From Pseudomonadota bacterium (GTDB taxonomy: Bacteria; Pseudomonadota; Gammaproteobacteria; Steroidobacterales; Steroidobacteraceae): DNA of 9,867 nucleotides. The position numbers were made by a program, and so were the translations under genes. The DNA lies in NCBI GenBank assembly GCA_021817875.1, contig JAKAFQ010000121.1, positions 1-9,867 on the forward strand, given 5' to 3'. The notes below the pieces were generated by a model. The model searched no databases and had not been told where the DNA came from. It was given only the letters and a program-made list of their open reading frames with translations. Shown here piece by piece: positions 1 through 7,035 of this stretch; position 1 is the stretch's first letter, and every line of letters begins with the position of its first letter.

Positions 1-1
1 G

Positions 2-118
2 CTTGCCCCGGGCGCGCTGAGCTGCCGGTGGGGCGTGCAGCTGTTCTGCGGGGGTGCAGCCGAGACCGATGGGTTCTATTATGCTTGTCTCGAAAAGACA
101 ACGTCCGGTATCGCCTAG
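2..118 (+). CDS. rsmB: RsmB, 16S rRNA (cytosine967-C5)-methyltransferase, C-terminal end only
   Basis: This is the last 38 codons of a gene that begins before the window, ending in TAG at 116-118. The frame reads WGVQLF near its start, then DGFYYACLEK and a short tail. RsmB/Sun proteins end in this way: an aromatic or glycine-rich strand, an acidic loop, then DGFFYAKL close to the C-terminus (the E. coli protein ends very similarly). RsmB transfers a methyl group from S-adenosylmethionine to C967 of 16S rRNA in the cytoplasm. The catalytic cysteines lie upstream and cannot be seen. The following DUF4390 gene starts 42 bases downstream on the same strand, an order seen in several gammaproteobacteria, so they may share a transcript. 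The call rests on a short segment and on context. Confidence 0.82.
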   Translation, partial: LAPGALSCRWGVQLFCGGAAETDGFYYACLEKTTSGIA

Positions 119-160
119 CATCCAGATGCAGGGGGCCTTACGCATTCTGCCGTTGCATCC

Positions 161-787
161 ATGCCACTGATGAGTTCGCCGCCGGGGACCCCGTTGCGGC
201 GCGCGCGCGCGCACGCAGGACTTGTGTGGCAGTGCGGGCTGCTCCTCCTCGGCGCGCTGTGGATGGCCTGGACGCCGCCGGCGCGGGCGGATGCGCTCGA
301 CGGGGCGCTGGCGGTCCGTTCGGCGTATGTCGATCTCAATCACGGGGTGATCGAACTCAACGCGAAGGTGACCTATCCGCTCAATCCCACCATCCTCAAG
401 GCGCTTCAGAACGGGGTCACCCTGTCGTTCGACGTGGAAGCGAGGATCGATGAGGTGCGGCACTTCTGGTTCAACGCCACGGTCATCGACGTGACGCTGC
501 ATCGGAAGCTGGCTTACCATGTGGTCACACGGCGCTTCGTCGTGCGCAATGTACAGACCGGCGCGGAGCACACCTTCCCGAGCGTCAAGCAGGCGCTGCG
601 CTATCTCGAGCAGGTTCACGACTGGCCCATCCTGGTCGAGTCACAACTGCAGGGCGGGCCCTACACGATCAGCGTGCGCGCCGGCGTGAGGCGTGGCCAG
701 CTGCCCGCATCGCTGCGGGCGCTGCTGTTCTGGACCGATGACTGGCAGCGGGAGAGTCCTTGGTACACATGGGCACTGCCGGTGTAA
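161..787 (+). CDS. DUF4390 family exported protein
   Basis: A 208-residue protein of unknown function. Length, position between rsmB and an ntrY-type kinase, and the body of the protein fit the DUF4390 family, although the family has no diagnostic catalytic motif and I recognise it partly by context. The N-terminus looks like a Sec signal peptide: a basic stretch at residues 13-18 (RRARAH), a hydrophobic core at about 20-37, and a likely cleavage site after ARA (residues 41-43), giving a mature protein starting DALDG. It would therefore be periplasmic. The rest is strand-rich (alternating hydrophobic residues such as VTLSFDVEARI), with no second membrane segment and no lipobox. No good ribosome binding site precedes ATG 161, and ATG 170 is an alternative start. 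Its end overlaps the kinase start by 19 bases (or 28 if the TTG at 760 is used), which suggests translational coupling. A role in NtrY signalling is inference only. Confidence 0.78.
   Translation: MPLMSSPPGTPLRRARAHAGLVWQCGLLLLGALWMAWTPPARADALDGALAVRSAYVDLNHGVIELNAKVTYPLNPTILKALQNGVTLSFDVEARIDEVRHFWFNATVIDVTLHRKLAYHVVTRRFVVRNVQTGAEHTFPSVKQALRYLEQVHDWPILVESQLQGGPYTISVRAGVRRGQLPASLRALLFWTDDWQRESPWYTWALPV
199..212 (+). repeat. (GC)7 dinucleotide run
   Basis: Seven uninterrupted GC units, continued as alternating purine-pyrimidine to about position 217. They fall in the codons for the basic n-region of the DUF4390 signal peptide (RRARAHA). Such a tract could slip or take up Z-form DNA, but nothing shows that it does either. 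Confidence 0.5.
751..756 (+). promoter_or_regulatory. Ribosome binding site of the NtrY-like kinase, deciding between two starts
   Basis: GGAGAG lies inside the end of the DUF4390 gene. The gap is 3 bases from the end of GGAGAG (5 from GGAG) to a TTG at 760, and 12 bases to the ATG at 769. Spacing alone favours TTG or is neutral; codon preference favours ATG. I used ATG 769 for the gene. The choice changes the protein by only three residues. Confidence 0.4.
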
Positions 788-3009
788 GCGCAGCCCAGCC
801 GCCCCGCAGGCGCGGCCGTGCGGCCGCCACCATCGCGCTGTGGAGCGGCATCGGGATCGGCGCGCTGCTGCTGCTTGCCAAGAGCGCGCAGAACTCCTCG
901 GAATTCGGCCGGCTGCAGCCGTGGATCGTGCTGTTCAATGTGATCGGCGTGTTTGCGCTGATCGTGATGCTGGCGCGGCGGCTGTGGCTGCTGGTCCGCG
1001 ACTACCGTAACCATGTTCCCGGATCGCGCCTCACGGCACGTACGGTGACGATCTTCGGGGCGCTGGTGGTGGCGCCGCTGCTCATCGTGTACTTCGCGTC
1101 GGTCGGGTTCCTCAATCGCGGCATCGACAGCTGGTTTCGGGTCGAGGTGAAGCAGGGCCTGAAGGACGCGCTGGTGCTGTCCCGTTCGGCGCTCGATCTG
1201 CGGGTGGAGGACGAATCACGTCGCGCGGCGCTGCTCGCCCGCTCCCTCGCCGGGCTGGGTCCGATGCAGATCCAGCGCCGGCTCGATCAGGCGCGCCGCT
1301 CGGACTCGGCCCTGGAGCTCGTCCTGTATGGCGGCAACGAGCGGATTCTCGCGGCCAGCCTCCAGGATCCGCTCGCCGAAGTCTCACTCGCCCCGCCGGC
1401 CGATCTGGTGCGCCAGGTGAGCGAACGGCGCACCTATGTCAATCTGGAGCCGCGGCCCGACGGCCGGTTCATCATCCGCGTCGGTGTGCCGCTCGCTGCT
1501 TCGTCCAACGGGTCGGACGACCGTTACCTGATGGCGGTGTATCCGGTGCCGCAGCAGCTCTCGGCGCTTTCGAACGTGGTGCAACGGTCGTATTCGCAAT
1601 ACGGCAACCTCACGGCGCTGCGCGAGCCGCTGAAATACAGCTTCATCCTGACACTGACGCTGGTGCTGTTGCTCGCCATGCTGGCGGCGATCCACGGGGC
1701 GATCCTCTCGGCGCAGCGCCTGGCACGGCCGGTGCAGGATCTGATCGCCGGCACGCGGGCCGTGGGCAAGGGGGATTTCGACACCCGCCTGCAGCTTCCC
1801 TCGCGTGATGAAATGGGCTTCCTGGTTCATTCGTTCAACGACATGACCAAGCGGCTGCGGCGGGCGCACGATGAGGCCACGCGCAGCCAGGAGGCGGTCG
1901 AGCGCGAGCGCGAGCGCCTGGCGATCATTCTCGCGCGGCTGTCCACCGGTGTGCTGGCGATCGACCGCAACCTCGTGGTGCGCATGGCCAACCAGGCCGC
2001 CGGCGCCATTCTGGGCACCGAGCTGTCGGCGGCCACCGGCCGGGCTCTGCCCGATCTGTCGGCGGGCAACGAGCGGCTGGGGCAGTTCGTCGCCGCACTC
2101 GCGGTGCGCTTCGCGCGCGGTCGCGACGAGTGGCGCGAGCAGCTCGATCTCGGCAGGTCAGGGCGTACCCTGACATTGATGTGCGCGTGCACGGCGCTGC
2201 CCGGGGAAAGCGGCGACATGGGCTACGTCATCGTCTTCGATGACATCACGGCGCTGCTGCAGGCGCAGCGCGACGCCGCCTGGGGCGAGGTCGCGCGGCG
2301 GCTGGCGCACGAGATCAAGAATCCTCTGACTCCCATCCAGCTGTCGGCCGAACGGTTGCGCCGCCGGCTGCTGTCCACTCTGCCGCCGCCGGAAGCGGAA
2401 ATTCTCGATCGCTCGACCCATACCATCGTGCAGCAGGTCAAGGGCATGCAGCAGATGGTGAACGCGTTCAGCGAATACGCGCGCGCCCCCGAGATGCATG
2501 TCAGTCACTTCAGTCTCAATCAGCTGGTGACCGAGGTGGCGGACCTGTATCGCTCGCAGGATCCCCGGGTGGCCATTGGACTCGATCTCGACGAGAGCCT
2601 CTCGGGCATCGAGGCAGACCGCGGCCGGGTGCGCCAGATCCTCAATAACCTGGTGACCAACGCCCTGGAGGCGCTCGAGGGGCGCGATTCGCCGCGTCTT
2701 GCGGTCCGCACCCGGCTCGAGGGCCGGGCCGAAGGGGCGTTCGCGCTCATCACAGTATGTGACAATGGCCCCGGTTTCCAGCAGGATCAGCTTGGCCGGA
2801 TCTTCGATCCCTACGTCACGAGCAAGCCCAAAGGCACGGGACTGGGACTGGCGATCGTGAAAAAAATCGTCGAGGAGCATGGTGGACGGATCGACGCGGA
2901 CAACCTCCCCGAGGGAGGCGCGCGCATCCGGGTGGCGCTGCCGGTGGCGTACGGCGGCCGCGACGGAATGCGTCAGAGGCGAGAGTCATTGCGGAGTGAG
3001 AAAGCATGA
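769..3009 (+). CDS. ntrY: NtrY-like membrane sensor histidine kinase
   Basis: A 746-residue inner-membrane kinase that would phosphorylate the regulator encoded next. Domains, counted from ATG 769: three hydrophobic segments at about 20-38, 52-70 and 93-113; an extracytoplasmic region of roughly 175 residues; a fourth membrane segment at about 290-311; HAMP at about 313-366; a coiled, charged linker (QEAVERERERLA); PAS at about 382-500; HisKA with the H-box LAHEIKNPLTPIQ, phospho-acceptor His514; and a HATPase with N-box Asn631 (NNLVTNALEAL), G1 DNGPG from 665 and G2 GTGLGL at 689-694. All catalytic motifs are present. This architecture and length match NtrY, linked in other bacteria to nitrogen metabolism, redox or envelope signals. 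The ligand here cannot be read from sequence. It overlaps the DUF4390 gene upstream and ntrX downstream (ATGA at 3006-3009). The TTG at 760 is an alternative start. Confidence 0.9.
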   Translation: MGTAGVSAAQPPRRRGRAAATIALWSGIGIGALLLLAKSAQNSSEFGRLQPWIVLFNVIGVFALIVMLARRLWLLVRDYRNHVPGSRLTARTVTIFGALVVAPLLIVYFASVGFLNRGIDSWFRVEVKQGLKDALVLSRSALDLRVEDESRRAALLARSLAGLGPMQIQRRLDQARRSDSALELVLYGGNERILAASLQDPLAEVSLAPPADLVRQVSERRTYVNLEPRPDGRFIIRVGVPLAASSNGSDDRYLMAVYPVPQQLSALSNVVQRSYSQYGNLTALREPLKYSFILTLTLVLLLAMLAAIHGAILSAQRLARPVQDLIAGTRAVGKGDFDTRLQLPSRDEMGFLVHSFNDMTKRLRRAHDEATRSQEAVERERERLAIILARLSTGVLAIDRNLVVRMANQAAGAILGTELSAATGRALPDLSAGNERLGQFVAALAVRFARGRDEWREQLDLGRSGRTLTLMCACTALPGESGDMGYVIVFDDITALLQAQRDAAWGEVARRLAHEIKNPLTPIQLSAERLRRRLLSTLPPPEAEILDRSTHTIVQQVKGMQQMVNAFSEYARAPEMHVSHFSLNQLVTEVADLYRSQDPRVAIGLDLDESLSGIEADRGRVRQILNNLVTNALEALEGRDSPRLAVRTRLEGRAEGAFALITVCDNGPGFQQDQLGRIFDPYVTSKPKGTGLGLAIVKKIVEEHGGRIDADNLPEGGARIRVALPVAYGGRDGMRQRRESLRSEKA
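2993..3000 (+). promoter_or_regulatory. Ribosome binding site of ntrX inside the end of ntrY
   Basis: GGAGTGAG sits 5-9 bases before ATG 3006, the best Shine-Dalgarno sequence in the window. The ATG overlaps the TGA stop of the kinase gene (ATGA), which fits translational coupling and a fixed ratio of kinase to regulator. Confidence 0.6.
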
Positions 3010-4367
3010 GCGCTGCGCACATTCTGGTGGTCGATGACGAGGCGGACATCCGCGGCCTGCTGAAGGAAATCCTCTCCGAGGAAGGCTACGCGGTCGATGT
3101 CGCGGCCAATGCGGCTCAGGCGCGCGCTTCGCGCGCGCGTCAGACGCCCGACCTGGTGCTGCTCGACATCTGGATGCCGGATGTGGACGGAATCACGCTG
3201 CTGCGGGAATGGTCGTCCTCCAACTCGGATGATTGCCCGGTCGTGATGATGTCGGGTCATGGCACGGTCGAGACGGCCGTGGAGGCGACCCGGCTGGGGG
3301 CGTTCGATTTCGTCGAGAAACCGCTGTCGCTCGCGAAGCTGCTGCGCACCGTGGAGCGGGCGCTCGATGCCGGCCGCCGCCGCCGCCAGGCGGGCAAACT
3401 GTTTGCGCCGGGGTCGATCGCGCCGGCGGGCAAGAGCAAGCTGATGCAGCAGTTGCGCAGCGAATTGCAGCAGCTGGCCGGCCATGCTTCGCCGGTGCTG
3501 CTGATCGGCGAGCCCGGCTCGGGCCGGGAGGTCTTTGCGCGCTATCTGCATGCGCGGGGATCGCGCGCCGAGGGGCCGTTCGTCGTGCTGGTGGCGAGCA
3601 GCCTGCGCGAGGCGGACGCCGAAAGCCGGTTGTTCGGCTCGGACGACGACGGTGCGCATCACCCCGGGCTGCTCGAGCAGGCGGCCGACGGAACACTGTA
3701 CATCAGCGAGTTGGAGGATCTGCCTCCCGGCGCCCAACGGCTGTTGGTCGGGGCACTGGAGTCGGGGCGCTTCACGCCCGTGGGAGGGCGCGAGCCGATC
3801 GAGATGCGCGCCAGGCTGGTGTCCTCGGCGCTGCCGGGCATCGAGAATCGGGCCGGAACCGCATTGCGCCGCGACCTGCTGAGCCAGTTGAACACCCTGA
3901 TCGCACGCGTGCCGCCGCTGCGCGAATATGCCGAGGACGTACCGGAGCTGCTGCGCGAACACGTCGATCGCATCGTCGACGCGGAGGGCCTGCCGTTCAG
4001 ACACTTCAGCGTGGCGGCGCAGAACCGGTTGCGCAACTATCCCTGGCCGGACAACGTGCGCGAGCTGAAAACCCTGGTCCACCGGCTGCTGATCCAGGGC
4101 GGAAACGAGGAGATCGGCCTGGAGGAAGTGGAGCGCGAGCTCGCCGCGCAGGCCCCGGGCGGCGAGCCGCTGGTCAAGCAGGACCTGCTGGCGCTGCCGC
4201 TGCGCGAGGCGCGCGAGCAGTTCGAGCGCGCCTACCTGCAGCAGCAGCTGTTGCTGTGCAACGGCAAGGTCGGGCAGCTTGCCAAGCGAGTCGGCATGGA
4301 GCGCACGCACCTGTATCGCAAGCTGCGCTCGCTGGGGCTCGATTTCCGCTCGATCGGCGAAGACTAG
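3006..4367 (+). CDS. ntrX: NtrX-like response regulator with a degenerate sigma-54-type AAA+ domain
   Basis: A 453-residue cytoplasmic regulator, the likely partner of the kinase upstream. Order of domains: receiver at about 1-120, with acidic pocket VVDDEAD, phospho-acceptor Asp54 (LLDIWMPD) and conserved Lys in FVEKP; AAA+ domain at about 145-370; and a Fis-type helix-turn-helix at the end (GQLAKRVGMERTHLYRKLRSLG). The AAA+ domain keeps the fold, including NVREL (sensor II) and PPLRE, but has lost key residues. Walker A reads GEPGSGRE, with Arg174 in place of Lys. Walker B reads LYISELEDL, with Ser234 in place of Asp. The GAFTGA loop is replaced by GAHHPG at 216-221 and the following stretch is about seven residues short. 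The second arginine finger position is Gln294. It is therefore unlikely to hydrolyse ATP normally or open sigma-54 promoters, and more likely acts as a phosphorylation-switched DNA-binding protein. Alphaproteobacterial NtrX proteins are also known to lack GAFTGA. Confidence 0.9.
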   Translation: MSAAHILVVDDEADIRGLLKEILSEEGYAVDVAANAAQARASRARQTPDLVLLDIWMPDVDGITLLREWSSSNSDDCPVVMMSGHGTVETAVEATRLGAFDFVEKPLSLAKLLRTVERALDAGRRRRQAGKLFAPGSIAPAGKSKLMQQLRSELQQLAGHASPVLLIGEPGSGREVFARYLHARGSRAEGPFVVLVASSLREADAESRLFGSDDDGAHHPGLLEQAADGTLYISELEDLPPGAQRLLVGALESGRFTPVGGREPIEMRARLVSSALPGIENRAGTALRRDLLSQLNTLIARVPPLREYAEDVPELLREHVDRIVDAEGLPFRHFSVAAQNRLRNYPWPDNVRELKTLVHRLLIQGGNEEIGLEEVERELAAQAPGGEPLVKQDLLALPLREAREQFERAYLQQQLLLCNGKVGQLAKRVGMERTHLYRKLRSLGLDFRSIGED

Positions 4368-4401
4368 CCGATTGTGCCATCCGTCCGCCCCGCCGGCACC
4401 G

Positions 4402-4430
4402 ACTCACAGCGGCCGACGTGGGTGAGTTTT
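4402..4430 (+). terminator. Weak candidate terminator after ntrX
   Basis: ACTCAC at 4402-4407 pairs with GTGAGT at 4422-4427 (6 bp, 14-base loop), followed by a run of only four T. It is placed correctly, 35 bases after the ntrX stop and before the convergent SPOR gene, but both the stem and the T run are weak. Confidence 0.25.
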
Positions 4431-4436
4431 CAGGAC

Positions 4437-4463
4437 GCGGCGGCCGGACTCACTGGCCGCGGC
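4437..4463. repeat. GC-rich inverted repeat at the convergent ntrX / SPOR gene junction
   Basis: GCGGCGGCC (4437-4445) and GGCCGCGGC (4455-4463) pair over nine positions with one mismatch around a 9-base loop. The stop codon of the SPOR gene (4450-4452) lies in the loop. There is no T run on either side, so this is not a standard intrinsic terminator. It could still slow transcription or protect 3' ends of the two converging transcripts. Confidence 0.35.
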
Positions 4464-5127
4464 TCGGAATCACCAGGGGGTGAAAATCGGCGGCCGCGAG
4501 CGCTGCGCGGAGCCTGCGCAGCGCGCCACTGCCGACCGGGCCGACCCGGACGCGATTCAACCGCACGCCATGCTCGCTGACCTGCTGGATTCGCGCGGCG
4601 ATGCCCATGCGTGCCAGCCGGGCGCGTACGTGCCGCGCCTCGGCGTCACTGCTGTAGGACCCGACCTGCAGGACGAAGGCGGCGCCGGTGATTGCCGCAG
4701 GCCTGGGGCGGCTCGCCGGCGCTGCGGCGTGGTTTGCCGGGACCGGCACCGTGAACCTCGGCAGCATCCGGTAGAAGTCAAAATTCTGAGCCGAGGAGAC
4801 CGACGCGGCGCCGCTCGCGGCCGCGGAAGCCGTCGCGCCGGGCGGCGCGGCTGCAAGCCGTGGCGCACTCGGGCTGTGGCGCGTACCCGGGCCGTTCGCG
4901 ATCGATGGCGTGGACCGTCCGGATACCGGGCTCGTGCTGCCGGATGCGACCGGCGCCGCGCAGGCGGCCGGCTGAGTCTGCCGATGATGGCTGCGAACCG
5001 CGAGCAGCGCGGCGCCACCCCCGGCGAGCAGCGCGCCGGCGAGCATGCCGAAGGCGAACTCCTTCATGCCGCTCACCTGCATGGGGCGGCGGCCGGTGCC
5101 CTTGTAATCGCGAGTCAGCTGCGACAT
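4450..5127 (-). CDS. SPOR-domain, membrane-anchored cell division-type protein
   Basis: A 225-residue protein with FtsN-like layout: a short basic cytoplasmic tail (TRDYKGTGRR), one membrane segment at about 23-44 (FAFGMLAGALLAGGGAALLAV), a long Ala/Pro/Ser-rich periplasmic linker, and a C-terminal SPOR domain at about 148-225 starting FVLQVGSYSSDAEARHVRARL and ending in a FHPLVI strand. SPOR domains bind peptidoglycan glycan strands stripped of stem peptides, which places such proteins at the septum. The start is ATG at 5127, 4 bases after the argS TAA stop; the open frame extends to a TTG at 5160 that would overlap argS and gives an unlikely N-terminus. The order priA, argS, SPOR gene is the same in Pseudomonas, where hslV follows; here the gene instead converges on ntrX. 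It may be an FtsN-type protein, but I do not assign that symbol. Confidence 0.87.
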   Translation of the reverse strand: MSQLTRDYKGTGRRPMQVSGMKEFAFGMLAGALLAGGGAALLAVRSHHRQTQPAACAAPVASGSTSPVSGRSTPSIANGPGTRHSPSAPRLAAAPPGATASAAASGAASVSSAQNFDFYRMLPRFTVPVPANHAAAPASRPRPAAITGAAFVLQVGSYSSDAEARHVRARLARMGIAARIQQVSEHGVRLNRVRVGPVGSGALRRLRAALAAADFHPLVIPSRGQ

Positions 5128-5131
5128 CCGC

Positions 5132-6889
5132 TTACATGGTATCCGGAGCGGAGACTCCAAGCAGCATCAGACCGTTGCGGATCACCTGCTGCACGCCGGT
5201 AACGAGCGCCAACCGGGCGTTGCGCAGCCTGGAATCCTCGACGATGAACTGCTCCGCGTTGTAATAGGTGTGCAGCGTGTTCGCGAGCTCACGCAGGTAG
5301 TGCACCAGCGCGTGTGGCGCGCGGTTGACGGCCGCCTGTTCCAGAACTTCTGCATAGCGCGCCAGCGAGACGAGCACCGCCTGTTCGTGGGGGCCGGTGA
5401 GCAGGCCGGCGTGGGCCAGCCCCTCGGCGCGATCGAAGGCGAGCCCCCGCGCGGCGAGTTGTTTCATGACGCTGGCCACCCGGGCGTGCGCATACTGAAT
5501 GTAGTACACCGGGTTTTCATTGCTGCGTGACTTGGCGAGCTCGAGATCGAAGTCCAGGGGCTGATCGTGGCTGCGCATCAGGTAAAAGAGCCGGCAGGCG
5601 TCGTTGCCGACTTCCTCGCGCAGCTGGCGCAGCGTCACGAATTGCGCCTCGCGCTTGCCCATCGGCACCTTCTCGCCGGCGCGGAACAGGCTCACGAACT
5701 GGATCAGGTCGACCTCCAGAGACTCGCCCGGCTCGCCCATCGCGACGAGGCCGGCGCGCACGCGGGCCACGTAGCCGTGGTGGTCGGCGCCGAGCACATC
5801 GATCAATCGCCCGAAACCGCGTTCGCGCTTCTCCAGGTGATAGGCGATGTCCGAGGCGAAGTAGGTCTTCTGGCCGTTCTCGCGGACCACCACGCGGTCC
5901 TTTTCGTCACCGAACTCAGTGGCGCGGAACCATGTGGCGCCCTCGCGCCGGTACAGCCGGCCCTCATGCTCGAGCCGTCCCAGCGCACGCTCGATGGCGC
6001 CGCTCTTTTCGAGCGCCTTCTCCGAGTACCAGCGGTCGAACCGCACGCCGAACTGTTCCAGGTCGTCGCGGATGTCTGCAAGCATTTCCGACAGCGATGA
6101 CTCGATCACGCGCGCAAACGCGTCGGCGCCGATCAGCTGGCGTGCCCGTTCGATCAGGGCATCGATATAGGCCTCCTTGTCTCCGGCAGGCGCATCCGCA
6201 GGCAGCCCGGTGAGCACCAGGGAGGCGTTGCGTCGCAGGCCATCCCCTTCAGCGGCGCGCAGCCGCGCGGCGATGTCGCGGACATAATCGCCGCGGTAGC
6301 CGTTCTCCGGAAACGGCAGCTGCTCGCCGCAGGCCTCCAGGTAGCGCACCCAGGCGCTGACGGCGAGGATATCCACCTGTCGGCCGGCGTCGTTGATGTA
6401 GTATTCGCGCCAGACCTCGAAGCCGGCGGCCGACAGGATGTTGGCGAGCGTCGCGCCATAGGCCGCCTGGCGACCGTGTCCCACGTGCAGCGGCCCGGTT
6501 GGATTGGCCGAGACGAACTCCAGCAGCACCCGCTCGCCGCGGCCGAGCCCGCAGTGGCCGTAGCGGCTTCCCAGCTCGTGAATCGCCGCGAGTTCGCGGC
6601 CATAGGCCGCGGGCGCCAGGAAGAAATTGATGAAGCCGGCGCCGGCAATCTCCGTACGGGCCACCAGGGGGCTCGCCGGCAGGGCCGCGATGATGCGCCG
6701 GGCGAGCTCGCGAGGATTCGCGCGCGCGGCCTTGGCCAGGCGCAGCGCGACGTTGGTCGCGAAATCGCCGTGCCGGGGGTCGCGTGCGCGCTCGACCGTC
6801 ACCGCATCCGCTGCGGGCGGTTCGGGCAGGACAGTTCCGGTGAGGGATTCGAGAGCGCTCGCCAGGAGCTGCTCGAGTTGCTGCTTCAA
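5132..6889 (-). CDS. argS: Arginyl-tRNA synthetase (class I)
   Basis: A 585-residue cytoplasmic enzyme that charges tRNA-Arg with arginine using ATP. The N-terminal ArgRS domain is at about 1-90 (HGDFATNVALRLAK). The class I catalytic core follows, with FVSANPTGPLHVGHGRQ: the HIGH signature is HVGH at 135-138. In place of KMSK the protein has VPMGKREAQFVTL, an accepted variation for this enzyme. The last 120 or so residues form the DALR anticodon-binding domain (YIQYAHARVASV to the C-terminal NGLMLLGVSAPDTM). Length is normal and nothing is missing. The start is a TTG at 6887-6889: no ATG or GTG lies usefully upstream in frame, and the resulting MKQQLEQLLASAL start resembles other ArgRS N-termini. 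The ribosome binding site is poor. It is followed after 4 bases by the SPOR gene, so the two are probably co-transcribed. Confidence 0.95.
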   Translation of the reverse strand: MKQQLEQLLASALESLTGTVLPEPPAADAVTVERARDPRHGDFATNVALRLAKAARANPRELARRIIAALPASPLVARTEIAGAGFINFFLAPAAYGRELAAIHELGSRYGHCGLGRGERVLLEFVSANPTGPLHVGHGRQAAYGATLANILSAAGFEVWREYYINDAGRQVDILAVSAWVRYLEACGEQLPFPENGYRGDYVRDIAARLRAAEGDGLRRNASLVLTGLPADAPAGDKEAYIDALIERARQLIGADAFARVIESSLSEMLADIRDDLEQFGVRFDRWYSEKALEKSGAIERALGRLEHEGRLYRREGATWFRATEFGDEKDRVVVRENGQKTYFASDIAYHLEKRERGFGRLIDVLGADHHGYVARVRAGLVAMGEPGESLEVDLIQFVSLFRAGEKVPMGKREAQFVTLRQLREEVGNDACRLFYLMRSHDQPLDFDLELAKSRSNENPVYYIQYAHARVASVMKQLAARGLAFDRAEGLAHAGLLTGPHEQAVLVSLARYAEVLEQAAVNRAPHALVHYLRELANTLHTYYNAEQFIVEDSRLRNARLALVTGVQQVIRNGLMLLGVSAPDTM

Positions 6890-7035
6890 TGAAGTCGGGG
6901 TCCGCAGGGTACGAAACAGCGAAGTTTACCCGAATCGACCCGACAACGGCCCCAGGTCGGGCAATTCCCCGGCTGCCGCGGGGCCGACCGCGAAGCTGCC
7001 GCTCAGCCGGGGCTGGCCGGCGCGGCTGCCACCCG
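6890..7035. other. priA-argS intergenic region with inverted repeats
   Basis: A 146-base gap without a convincing gene. It holds CCCGAC (6939-6944) pairing with GTCGGG (6956-6961), and a second repeat CCCCG/CGGGG at about 6967-6983. Neither is followed by a T run on the minus strand, so neither is a clear terminator of priA. On the minus strand a TAAACT-like element (+ strand AGTTTA near 6923-6928) could be a weak -10 for argS, but no acceptable -35 lies at the right distance. Whether argS has its own promoter is open. Confidence 0.4.

Noticed and set aside
2973..4310. A 445-codon open frame on the minus strand opposite ntrX
   Set aside because: It is rich in Gln, Arg, His and Leu with no recognisable domain and mirrors ntrX codon by codon. 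The + strand gene has clear receiver and helix-turn-helix motifs. GC-rich codon bias explains the antisense frame.
3233..4483. A 416-codon open frame on the + strand out of register with ntrX
   Set aside because: Arg/Gly/Ala-rich, low-complexity translation with no motifs; a frame shadow of ntrX.
4480..5202. A 240-codon + strand frame opposite the SPOR gene
   Set aside because: The minus strand shows a membrane segment, linker and SPOR domain in a single frame; the + frame is Arg/Gly-rich without motifs.
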